DNA of 64,000 bases from assembly GCA_025403435.1 (NCBI GenBank), contig CM046354.1, positions 16,227,836 through 16,291,835 on the forward strand. The letters are read 5' to 3'. A model generated the notes under the pieces. It had not been told where the DNA came from, did no database searches, and saw nothing but the letters and a program-made list of their open reading frames with translations. The translations under genes were made by a program, and so were the position numbers. Positions 55,079 to 64,000 of this stretch are shown one piece after another; the first letter of the stretch is position 1; the number at the start of each line of letters is the position of its first letter. Source of the stretch: Artocarpus heterophyllus. Lineage: Eukaryota > Streptophyta > Magnoliopsida > Rosales > Moraceae.

Positions 55079-56526
55079 ATGGGTAAGGAGAAGTTTCACA
55101 TCAATATTGTGGTCATTGGCCATGTCGATTCCGGGAAATCAACCACAACAGGCCATTTGATCTACAAGCTTGGAGGTATTGACAAGCGTGTGATTGAAAG
55201 GTTTGAGAAGGAGGCTTCTGAGATGAACAAGAGATCATTCAAGTACGCTTGGGTGCTTGACAAGCTCAAGGCCGAGCGGGAGCGTGGTATTACCATTGAC
55301 ATTGCCCTGTGGAAGTTCGAAACCAACAAGTACTACTGCACTGTTATTGATGCTCCTGGACACCGTGATTTTATCAAGAACATGATTACTGGGACTTCCC
55401 AGGCTGACTGTGCTGTCCTTATTATTGACTCTACAACGGGTGGTTTTGAGGCTGGTATTTCCAAGGATGGACAGACCCGTGAGCATGCACTCCTCGCATT
55501 CACTCTTGGTGTCAAGCAAATGATTTGCTGCTGCAACAAGGTATATAAGAAACACTGTATTATATTCTCGCATAGATGATTCTTTTTTTTTTTTTTTTTT
55601 TTAATTTGCATTATCTGTAAATGGTGTTGATTGAGTAGATGGATGCTACCACCCCAAAGTACTCAAAGGCAAGGTATGATGAAATTGTGAAGGAAGTTTC
55701 TTCCTACCTGAAGAAGGTTGGCTACAACCCGGACAAAATTCCTTTTGTGCCCATCTCTGGTTTTGAGGGTGACAACATGATTGAGAGATCTACAAACCTT
55801 GACTGGTACAAGGGTCCAACTCTTCTCGAGGCACTTGACTTGATCAATGAGCCTAAGAGGCCTTCGGACAAGCCCCTTCGTCTTCCACTTCAGGATGTCT
55901 ACAAGATTGGAGGCATTGGAACCGTTCCTGTGGGACGTGTGGAAACTGGAGTCCTCAAGCCGGGTATGGTTGTGACTTTTGGTCCCTCTGGATTGACCAC
56001 TGAAGTTAAGTCCGTTGAGATGCACCATGAGGCTCTGCAGGAGGCTCTTCCTGGTGACAATGTTGGATTCAACGTTAAGAATGTTGCTGTCAAGGATCTC
56101 AAGCGTGGGTTTGTTGCCTCAAACTCCAAGGATGACCCTGCCAAGGAAGCAGCCAACTTCACCTCCCAAGTTATCATCATGAACCATCCAGGACAGATTG
56201 GAAACGGTTATGCTCCAGTTCTTGACTGCCACACCTCCCACATTGCTGTCAAGTTCTCTGAGATCCTCACCAAGATTGACAGGCGTTCTGGTAAGGAGCT
56301 TGAGAAGGAGCCCAAGTTTTTGAAGAACGGTGATGCTGGGTTCGTGAAGATGATTCCCACCAAGCCCATGGTGGTGGAAACTTTCTCAGAGTACCCTCCA
56401 TTGGGTCGTTTCGCTGTCAGGGACATGCGTCAAACTGTGGCTGTTGGTGTCATCAAGAGTGTGGAGAAGAAGGATCCTTCTGGGGCCAAGGTTACCAAGT
56501 CTGCTGCCAAGAAGGGTGGCAAGTGA
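55079..56526 (+). CDS. Translation elongation factor 1-alpha (eEF1A)
   Basis: Two coding exons, 55079-55540 and 55639-56526, give 449 aa, the usual plant length. eEF1A is the GTPase that delivers aminoacyl-tRNA to the ribosome A site. Visible: P-loop GHVDSGKST (residues 14-22), switch [10 protein letters not shown] (about 70-78), DAPGH (about 91-95), and NKMD (153-156), which the 98-bp intron splits exactly between K154 and M155. Domains II and III follow ([30 protein letters not shown]), ending KKGGK. The frame is intact and strongly conserved. Start chosen at MGKEK; residue 6 is F where most plant copies have I or V. Likely highly and constitutively expressed. Confidence 0.98.
55541..55638 (+). 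other. eEF1A coding intron splitting the NKMD motif
   Basis: 98 bp, GTATATAAG…TTGAGTAG, with a long poly-T tract near 55582-55602. Ending in TAG and placed within the guanine-specificity motif between Lys154 and Met155, at a codon boundary. Confidence 0.95.
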
Positions 56527-57420
56527 ATGGTGCGGTTCAATGGTGGTGAACAAGAGAACTGCGTTCTCGTCACTAGTGTTTCAAATGGACTTGTAGATGT
56601 CTGCTTCGTTGCTTATGCATACAAGTCTCCACCATCATCCCGTGGCTGTTTGCAGAACTGGGTGCTTGATCGATTGTGGCATGGTTTTGATGTTAGTCCT
56701 TTATTTTTTTCTTTTTTAAATTATTATACTTAATTTCCTGACATTGCTGTCTTTTGTCTTGTGGTGCTTTTAATTATGTTGAGCAGCTATGGAGTTTTTA
56801 GTCTCTTCCTATGCTGCCGGATGTTTGCGTTATAATCCTTTGTCGTCTTTTTGCATGAGTTTCGTTTGTTGCCTATTTCATTTTAAATTTCTTGTATATG
56901 ATCCAGTTCACGGTTGTAGATTATGGCTGATTCTGTTGTCTCACGTAGATGTGCAAGCATTGGTATAAGTCGCCATAGCAGGATGTTTTTACTGAGATAA
57001 TTAAGAAGCTAAAATGCACAGGGTAATCAAATTAGAAAACTAACAGTGGGTTTCTTTCTAGCCAAAGAATTGGGAATCCATGCATGGACAAAGGACCAGC
57101 AATGGAAAAGATGGTAAGCATACTAAGAGGGGAAAAAAAATATTGTGTATGAGCTGAAGGTAGAAAATGACAAGGCAAAAAACGAGCAAGTCCTTTGTAC
57201 ATGAAGGTAGAAAAGGAGAACCAAAAAACAGTCAGATTATTGTGTATGAGCTGCTGGCTAATCGTTAAAAATACGTAGTCATCTCATTGGTAGATTCATT
57301 GTGGCTGTTTCGCAGGCTCAATTCTATATTTGCATTACCCTTCTTATGTGATTCAGAAACAAATATTAAAATTGATTTAAAACACTTGTCATGGGAAAGA
57401 GAGAAACGTTGTGAGCACCA
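56527..57420 (+). other. eEF1A 3' region and downstream intergenic DNA
   Basis: The 3' UTR follows TGA at 56524. It is T-rich with several TTTTTAATTATG-type stretches; likely poly(A) sites lie around 56780-56930 but no canonical AATAAA is distinct. From about 57000 to 57420 I see no gene. Confidence 0.5.
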
Positions 57421-57422
57421 GC

Positions 57423-57697
57423 TATAGCTGTCAATTTAGGTCAGGCCAACCACCCCATGGCCTGTTTTTTTTTTACCACAATTTAAGCCTCAACAAGAAC
57501 TAAACTAGAACCAAGTAGGACTGGACTACCCAATCAGATAATTTTTTTTTAATTCTCTTATAAAATTGAAGTGGCGATAGACCCATTCTGGCTTCGGCCT
57601 TGGGCCTTCCTTTTTATTAATTAGGCCAAATCAGTCTAGCCTGATTTTCCTTTCAGCCTGTATGAGCCGGGCTGCGTAGCCTAAATTGACACTTTTA
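57423..57697. mobile_element. 275-bp hAT-like MITE, 8-bp TSD with one mismatch
   Basis: Ends TATAGCTGTCAATTTAGG and, as reverse complement, TAAAAGTGTCAATTTAGG form inverted repeats. Flanks GCACCAGC (57415-57422) and GCACCAAC (57698-57705) are an 8-bp duplication with one change. The interior has subterminal GGCC/GGGC motifs (caggccaacc, cttgggcc, gagccgggc) and no coding region. An insertion between eEF1A and the TMEM70-like gene. Confidence 0.82.
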
Positions 57698-57944
57698 GCA
57701 CCAACTAAACTGCACAAAATTACTCCCCAATGACATATACCAAGAATTAGCAATAACATGCAAATTTTCATTTGACCACATCATCCATGGACATGTAATC
57801 TCGCATGCTATTAGTTTTCTTATTGACTACAAAATTTCAAGTCTTATAAAAATCTTGAAAAGCAAAAATGCCCGCCAATACTCTGACAGAACAAAAACAT
57901 CCTCGTGACAAACGAATTGTTGCAGCAGCAACATAAACAGAAGC

Positions 57945-59682
57945 TCACAAATTTTTAAAAGCTGAGTCATGCGTTACTTTCTTAGGGGTCAATCTCGCCA
58001 ACAAGGCCTTGTTGTGACAGTGCTCTCTGTCAACAAAGTAGAAGTTTCCATTGGCCTTAAAGGTCACAAAAGGTCTATTGGTCTCCGGAGGCCTAATATC
58101 AGCAAACTTGATGGTCCTGGGAATGTAAGTTGCCATCCACGACAAAATCTCCACTTCAAAGCTGTCCGAGCCGGGCTTCCACTTCAGCTTGTGAATGTAC
58201 GGGCTTACAAACCAGTGAAGGGCAGCAGTGGTTGTAGCACTCAAGAATATGACTGAAGAAGCCACTGCACCCTTGAGGATCACATTCATGTCTGGTGATG
58301 TCATGAAGGTTATGACTGGGCCTAAAGATACAGAGAGACAGCAGGTTGAAAGGGAAAGAAGCTTGACTTTCTTTATGGTGGAAGAGATTGGTCCATAGTA
58401 AACAATCCCAGAGTCTTTCTCCTCCTCCTCCCCTTCTCGAACTTTTCGCGGGCCAATGCTTATCTTGTTGTTGTCTTCATATGTCGAGGCCCGTGAAGCC
58501 CATCTTCTCTGGGAAGCATTGATATAGTGGCAGGAGCTGAAGGTAGAACGAGTATTCAGGCGGTTTGCCCATGTTCCAGTCCTACAAAGGTGATTCCCTG
58601 GTAGGCAGGAGAGTGTTACGTCAAGATTAATAGTATGGAAGCCATGTAAACAGAACAATTTAAAGTGTGGTTCTTAAGAAATAAATTCTTTTGGGGTTGT
58701 ACACTAGCATACAACATAATAAAAGAAATAAAAGGAAAAGAATTGTGAAAGAATAAAAGGAAAAGAATTATGAAAATCAGTTGAAGTATAATGGATAAAA
58801 CTGAGAAGAAAATACAAAATCGCAATTTGGGATTTCATTGTTAAGATCCCACAGCACCTTGATGAATTGAAACAAGATAGAGACATGGCACAACATACAA
58901 GACTAAGACCTGCATTGAGTGTTTCTGATAGCATGCTTACATTAAGGTTGTGTTTGTTAAGACGGAAAGAAAAGTATACAACCTAGTTGGGAAAAATATA
59001 GGGGAAGGAGAGGACTTTTCCTACCAAACAATCATGGGTCCTAAAATCCTTCCACTGCACTAACCCCCACCCTCTCTTTCCTTCAATTTTTCCCTCCTAC
59101 CAAACAAGCTCTAATTTCCAAATAACAATGTGCTAGAGTCACATCCTCTAACAATGATACTGTAAATGTCAAGCCCTGATTCTGAATTGAAAATGGGACA
59201 CAAAAAAAGAAGACTCTCAATACACCTTTCCTCTACCAAAATGACCCAACTTTATTCAGATACAGAGTATTATTATTCTTTTGAAAAAAAAAATCATTTC
59301 AGAATTTTGTGATCCCAAAGAGATCAAAGAAAATGTGAAACTTAAAATATCCACTTCTCATCAACCAATTCCAAAACAACAGTTCTTCAAAAGTTCAGAA
59401 CTTCTGATACCCCAACACATATTTCATTAATCCTTTTCTTAAAAGGAAAAAAAAAATAATCACCGTGATAACTCGTGACAAAAAATCTGGAATATGTCAC
59501 CTTTTCTTCTTTAGCAAAAAGGGGAAACCCAGAAAGATCCGGTTTGCGGATTTAGTGAATAAGCTATAGATGTAAAGTTAGGAATCACAAAGATGCGAAG
59601 AAGAAAAACCTGAGGAGAAAGTGGATGAACGGAGCCGCCTGGACTGTGATCTCAGCACTTGAAACAGAGCGCCTCTTCCCAT
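57945..59682 (-). CDS. TMEM70-family mitochondrial membrane protein
   Basis: Two exons: 59682-59610 (73 nt) and 58597-57945 (653 nt), joined across GT…AG in phase 1 to give 241 aa. The start MGRGALFQVLRSQSRRLRSS is Arg/Ser-rich without acids, as expected for a mitochondrial presequence. After an acidic segment (REGEEEEKDSG) comes the family core: VYYGPISSTIKKVKLLSLST, a first hydrophobic segment around residues 110-130 (LSVSLGPVITF), a short loop, a second (GAVASSVIFLSATTTAALHW, about 137-156), then VSPYIHKLKW and a β-rich C-terminus with FVTFKANGNFYFVD. Animal TMEM70 helps assemble ATP synthase in the inner membrane; a similar role here is inferred, not shown. Intron 1012 bp. Transcribed away from the tRNA gene 157 bp upstream. 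Confidence 0.88.
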
Positions 59683-59838
59683 GTTTTTCCCCCTTCACTT
59701 TCTACTTCATAGTTCTTCCGAGGGTTTTAGGGACACCTTCGGAGTTGAGAATTTTGCGAGGTAATCTAAAATGGTTAAAAACTGATAAAAACATAATAAA
59801 AGAATAAATAGGATAATATGATTATCATAACAACAATT

Positions 59839-59910
59839 GGGCATTTGGTCTAGTGGTATGATTCTCGCTTAGGGTGCGAGAGGTCCCGAGTTCAATTCTC
59901 GGAATGCCCC
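59839..59910 (+). tRNA. tRNA-Pro (AGG)
   Basis: 72-nt cloverleaf: acceptor GGGCATT pairs with AATGCCC; D-arm within TGGTCTAGTGGTATGA (A box); anticodon stem CTCGC/GCGAG around loop TTAGGGT giving anticodon AGG; T-arm with GGTCCCGAGTTCAATTCTC (B box GTTCAATTC); discriminator C. CAA motifs lie upstream (ataacaacaatt), as is common for plant tRNA genes, and a short T run (TTTT at about 59921) downstream can stop RNA polymerase III. It reads CCU and, by wobble after inosine modification, CCC and CCA proline codons. No intron. Confidence 0.97.
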
Positions 59911-60239
59911 CGAGAGACGGTTTTCTATTTTGTTGTGTCGTTTGGGCTCCAACCTATTGGGCTTGGTCGCTTTTTTAAAGTGAATCAGGGAGCTTTTCAC
60001 ACATATGCCCCCTGCGCCACCCCAAACCCCAAAAAAAAAAAAAAAAAAAAAACTAATGGATTGAAAATTGTTTCAAATAAAAAAAAAGTTCGAGAAAATG
60101 CCATACCCACACCTATTTACCGACTATTTGGCAATAGTTTCTACCAAAAACTTAATTATAAATAATATAAAACTCTCATATGTTATCATAATTAACAGTT
60201 TCCACTACTCTTTCAAACATCCTATTTATATTTAACGTA

Positions 60240-60740
60240 CTTCCTAAATTACCCTTCCTTAAGTGTTATTAAATTGGTAATTTATACGATAAACTATAAA
60301 TTTATCAATTAAGTAAACAAGACATTTAATTAAAACATGTTTATGTGCAACTGTTAAATTCGTAATTTTATATGGTAAACTACAAATTTCTTAGTTAAGT
60401 GTTGATGTAATTAATAATTTACATGGTAAATTTAAAATTAATATTATGTGCAACTTGTAAATTCGTAAGTTGTATAGAAAATTACCAATTTACTAGCTAA
60501 GTAAACAAGATACACTTATCATAACTGATACATCATTATGTGCTAGTTGTAAATTCGTAATTTACCACTTAACTGTTGATTTTTTTTTTTAGAAATCATA
60601 ATTTTCTAGTTAGTAACTTACCTTATAAGAAAGGTAGACTTTGTAATTAAATAATTTTAATGTTAAATTTAAAATTAATTTTATGTAGAACTAGTAAATT
60701 AGTAATTTACATGGTAAATTTATAATTTACCAGTTTAGTG
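60240..60740. repeat. Degenerate AT-rich direct repeats
   Basis: Phrases of the type 'taaattcgtaatttacatggtaaa', 'ttatgtgcaact(a/g)gtaaatt' and 'ttagttaagt' recur at about 100-bp intervals (around 60345, 60450, 60540 and 60690). This is a decayed tandem array of low complexity. Confidence 0.55.
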
Positions 60741-61787
60741 TTAAGCCAGAAGGAGAGAAAGAAAGGAGATGGATCGAACAGAGCTCAACAAAAAAGAAGA
60801 AATCGACGACGTGCGGTGGTGAGCAACGAGGGAAGAAATCGAGAGAAAAAAGATAAAACGTGAAACATTCAAACCTAAGGATAAAATTATCTTTACAAAA
60901 ATAAAGGAGATAGTAGAAATGACATTCACTAAAAGAGTTTTTAGCTGAGTGGCATTTGTCAATCCACTAATTCAAAAAGTGACACTTTTCCTAATAACTC
61001 ATTAAATTAGGTGGTATACCATTTATTTGCTTCCATCACTTATTTTTTGTTCTTTTTATTCATATTATTTCTTCTAACAAAAAAGAAGCAAAATAAACTT
61101 TCTTGCAAAAAAAAAGATATTGAAAAAGAGTCGCTTTTTTCTCAAGTTGACCCAGTTTTTGCCGTAATCTTCTCTTTCCTTTTAGCTGTAATTTTTTCTA
61201 CAAACAAACTACGTGGCAATTAGAAGGTGAAGTTGAAATATTGGAAGTTTTTTTAAATATTCGCATTTTATATGAACTAAAAATTATTCTAGTAATTATA
61301 TTAAAAAACTATGCATTAACTATTTTAATAATTCTATTTTTTATTTATTTATAAAATATTTCAAATTGTTTGTTATGTTTTAATATGACTAATAAAATTT
61401 TTACGTATGTCTATTTTTTTATTTTAGTTTTACTTATATTTTCGAGTGCTTGGAATTTGGACTTTGGTGCCATATTTTAACAAGACATCTAGAAGCAAGA
61501 AGGAAGGGAGCCTAAAAAACGCGGTTTTCAAGCAAGTTACTCATTTTTTTTAAAAAAATAAAAATACTCGTTTGCGCTTCTAGAGTAAAATAGCTTGAGT
61601 CAAAAAAAAAAAAAGCCTCTGGATAACCACCTCTTTGGCTCTGTCTAGGTAGTCACTACAATCCTCTCCTTTTTCTTAATTTTTTTAAAAGACAACTCCT
61701 TCTAGAAAAGCATTCATTTAACTTTCTTCAATAGAAGCATCCAATCACATTAGTAGATCTGATCCCTGTAAATTTTTCCACAGCTAC

Positions 61788-61831
61788 ACGCATATATATA
61801 TATATATATATACACACACATATATATATAT
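61788..61831. repeat. TA/CA microsatellite in the promoter of the second LSLCDLP gene
   Basis: Alternating TATATA, ACACAC and TATATA tracts about 100-140 bp upstream of the ATG at 61932. Any true TATA box is probably hidden in it. Confidence 0.8.
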
Positions 61832-61931
61832 CAATAATATGCACTTCACCACATATCTTCTTCTTCTTCTTGAACTTGTCCCATCTTCTGCGACGTATTA
61901 ATTAGGTGAAAATACATATCATCATATTGAA

Positions 61932-62591
61932 ATGGAATACAGGTACTCAACCAATACCATTACTGTGATTCAAGAAAACCCAGAAATCGACCACTTTCAT
62001 GAAGAGCCAGAAGACGACGACGATGCACTTTCGCTCTGCGATCTACCACTCCACCACGGCTTCGAAGACGACGTCGTCGCCGATGACGATCATGGCGCAG
62101 ATCATGGAAATTTCGAATTCTCTACTACCAAAAGTACTAGTCCAATTCATAATTCAGACGCCAATATGCTCTTCTTCGGAAAATCCATTCTTACCAGCAC
62201 CATTCCTTCTCCTCCTCCTCGTCGTTCCACCTCCGTCCGGTTGCCGAAGACCGGGAAATGCCAGTTCCCGTCGAGAGGTGTAAGCAGTAATGGGATGAAA
62301 TACAACGTTTTTATAGGTGTGGCCGCCAAGTTTGATCCGCCGCGGATGGAGCTCGGCGAGATGAGGAAACGGCAGAAACGGAAGGCTCCGTCGCAGATGA
62401 TTCCGGGTTTTTGCGGCGAACAACAGGTTGTAGCCGGTGGCGAGGGAGGAGCGCGTGGGAAAGGGCATGGGAATTTGCCGAGACCGTTGAGGTTTAGGTC
62501 CAATTTTGCGAGCGCCTTGACTAAAATTTCATTGCTATTAGCAAAGAAAAAAACAAAAGCTTCATTTGGATGTATACGACAATACGTTTGA
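61932..62591 (+). CDS. Uncharacterised plant protein with LSLCDLP motif (relative of the gene at 10053)
   Basis: 219-aa single-exon protein starting MEYRYSTNTITVIQ. Acidic N-terminus EEPEDDDDALSLCDLP (motif at about residues 33-39), an Asp-rich stretch (DDVVADDDHGAD), NMLFFGKSI (about 78-86), a Ser/Pro/Arg middle, KYNVFIGVAAKFDPPRMELG then EMRKRQKRKAPSQMIPGF (about 120-160), a Gly-rich stretch and a basic C-terminus. Motif order and spacing match the 265-aa protein at 10053-10850 (LSLCDLP; FFGK/FCGK; aromatic-VF/LF-G; P-x-ME-x-G; M-K/R-x-RQ-R; PxF). No known domain. Nuclear location is a guess from the basic tail. An in-frame stop shortly upstream supports the start. Function unknown. Confidence 0.83.
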   Translation: MEYRYSTNTITVIQENPEIDHFHEEPEDDDDALSLCDLPLHHGFEDDVVADDDHGADHGNFEFSTTKSTSPIHNSDANMLFFGKSILTSTIPSPPPRRSTSVRLPKTGKCQFPSRGVSSNGMKYNVFIGVAAKFDPPRMELGEMRKRQKRKAPSQMIPGFCGEQQVVAGGEGGARGKGHGNLPRPLRFRSNFASALTKISLLLAKKKTKASFGCIRQYV

Positions 62592-63050
62592 GCTTGGTGT
62601 TTGGATCATTTTCCCACGTGATGGTCACGAGCTATTGTTCTAGCTTTGCTTTTGTATATACAATTATCATTTTTTTTTTTTTGGGTTTCAATGTTGTTGT
62701 ACGTTTATTCAAACTCTAAAATATATTTTGATTCAATACTCTTGTACGTTTTTTTCAAAAACTAATAGAGGGATTCTGTGCCAACTTAGGAAGAGGAGCA
62801 GAATTGATAGGATTTGCCATTGATAAACCATGAAGCTGCGATCAACAGAGTTAGTGACGACATAATTAACAGGGTAAGCCTACCAGCCATGGAAATAGAT
62901 TGATCCTTCTAGGCCAAAAATGTAGCCTACTTGTTGGCTATTGTTGAGGTCGGATTTTGTTCCTCATCAATCACCATATATGTGTACATTGAGAGGGATG
63001 AAGTGAGAGTTAGTATCGACCAGGACGACCAGTTAGCATGTTGACAATTT
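62592..63050. other. 3' flank of the LSLCDLP gene and unassigned DNA
   Basis: A T-rich 3' region with poly-T at about 62670; no further gene seen. Confidence 0.5.
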
Positions 63051-64000
63051 TAGTCATCAGTCGAAGGAAGACCTTTGGCGCCCATCTTGGGCAAATAAGG
63101 AAGGGCGCATCTATTCAGCCTGACGGGGCAGGGACCAGGCCCCTCATAAGGGGTGGGCCCCACCAAAGGGGACACATGTGGGGACCCCTGTGAGGGGGCC
63201 GGATTACTGCTCGATTGGGCTGAAATGTTTTTAGATAAGGAAAGATAGACTTTGGATCGTTAGAATGCCGAATCTATAATATTAAAAAACTAAAATGTAA
63301 ATCAGATCGAGTTTGGAGAGGAAGTTGCCTAATCAAATAAGGAAATAGGAGAAAGGGAAGCTCAACCAGAATCAAATATAGAAAATGCCCACTCCATGCA
63401 ATCCAATTAATCCAAGAATCAGAAAACTAGGAAGAGGAAATCACTCCCTATAAATACATGGTTATAGCCACCAATTAAGGTGACCAGATATTATATTTTC
63501 TCTCAATATTTTTTTTTCAATAATTCTATGAGATTTCCCTTCTCTCTACTTAGTACTTGCCATTCATGATGTCCACTAAGACTATAATTTTTCTTAATTA
63601 AGGCAAAACTCTTAGACCTTGCAACATAGCCTTCACATTAAAAGCGAACCATTATAAATTTACATATTCTTCTTTTTACTGACCTTTACTTGCAGGATGA
63701 ACGCCTACTCATGCAACCAATCGACTAGTCCATTTGACCGATACCTAAGAGTTGTCATTGACCCTTTTTTATTAATCTAATTGTAAAATTCACACTCTAC
63801 CACTATTGTACTTTGAAGCCATCTCTTAAAAAAGCACCTTAAAATAAAGGAACTCCTAAGTAATAAAAGGGAAAACTATTGTGGTATGTTGATGACTAAA
63901 ATTGGCATAACATTATATGCAAGGGTATATGGTGGTCAGATTCCTTGTTTTGCCTAGCTGTACCTAGTCTAGGAAAATCTATAAGAGAAGAAAAAAGGGA
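63051..64000. mobile_element. LTR-retrotransposon-like sequence, reaching the window end
   Basis: A sequence TTTGGCGCCCATCTTGGGC at 63076 resembles Gypsy primer-binding sites and follows a TCATCA LTR-like end. Further on, a CCC/GGG-rich patch (63120-63210), CTATAAATACATGG at about 63449 and a leader-like segment look like an LTR promoter. These pieces do not fit one clean element in one orientation, so this may be two nested fragments. No domains seen. Confidence 0.35.

Larger units (their letters stand above)
59925..61900. other. Intergenic DNA
   Basis: No gene. 60120-60215 carries a relic of the 'acatgctacagtaa' MITE family (ataatataaaactctcatatg). 60240-60740 is AT-rich with degenerate repeats. 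60740-60960 has purine-rich DNA without a recognisable product. 61790-61830 is a TA/CA microsatellite before the next gene. Confidence 0.6.

Noticed and set aside
55079..55579. eEF1A frame read through the intron to 55579
   Set aside because: The last 12 codons are intron; GTATATAAG…TTGAGTAG splicing restores NKMD and the full-length protein.
56527..56733. Open frame directly after the eEF1A stop
   Set aside because: It lies in the 3' UTR and encodes nothing recognisable.

Overview
This window is nuclear DNA from a flowering plant, most likely a eudicot. The evidence is spliced genes with plant-type GT-AG introns, a plant eEF1A gene with a 5' leader intron, a TMEM70-like mitochondrial protein gene, a nuclear tRNA-Pro, a strongly AT-rich background, and a dense load of plant Copia, LTR-only, LINE and hAT-like repeats. 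I cannot name the species.

Layout. 1-9.9 kb: AT-rich DNA with one small MITE and an intron-containing but broken copy of the nucleolar ribosome-assembly gene NOC2 (1762-6598). 10.05-10.85 kb (minus): an intact uncharacterised LSLCDLP-motif gene. 11-21.4 kb: no genes; a ~2 kb tandem duplication (14.46-20.52 kb), one copy of which is split by a 2098-bp solo LTR with an exact 5-bp target duplication. 21.45-25.75 kb: a structurally complete Copia element (two 785-bp LTRs, PBS, PPT, exact 5-bp target duplication) that has lost reverse transcriptase and RNase H. 25.87-26.91 kb: a poly(A)-tailed retroposed sequence with an 11-bp target duplication. 27.6-38.5 kb: purine-rich repeats and several LTR-like blocks. 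38.5-50 kb: direct repeats, then a LINE (minus) cut up by two small MITEs, a Copia element and an 838-bp hAT-like element. 50.2-53.8 kb: a decayed Copia polyprotein (plus) interrupted by a 1256-bp solo LTR. 54.2-57 kb: an intact eEF1A gene. 57.9-59.7 kb (minus): a two-exon TMEM70-family gene. 59.84-59.91 kb: tRNA-Pro(AGG). 61.93-62.59 kb: a second LSLCDLP-motif gene. 62.6-64 kb: LTR-like sequence.

The working genes are few and unrelated in pathway: translation elongation (eEF1A, tRNA-Pro), a probable mitochondrial inner-membrane assembly factor (TMEM70-like), and two related small proteins of unknown role at opposite ends. Everything else is repeat history that can be ordered by nesting.

The least expected signal is in the LTRs. 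Four LTRs or LTR-like blocks that look unrelated carry arrays of short GC-rich palindromes spaced about 21-22 bp apart, roughly two helical turns, each lying shortly upstream of a TATA-like sequence. In the Copia element the array is exact: 11 units per LTR. The arrays are read directly; any function is inference.
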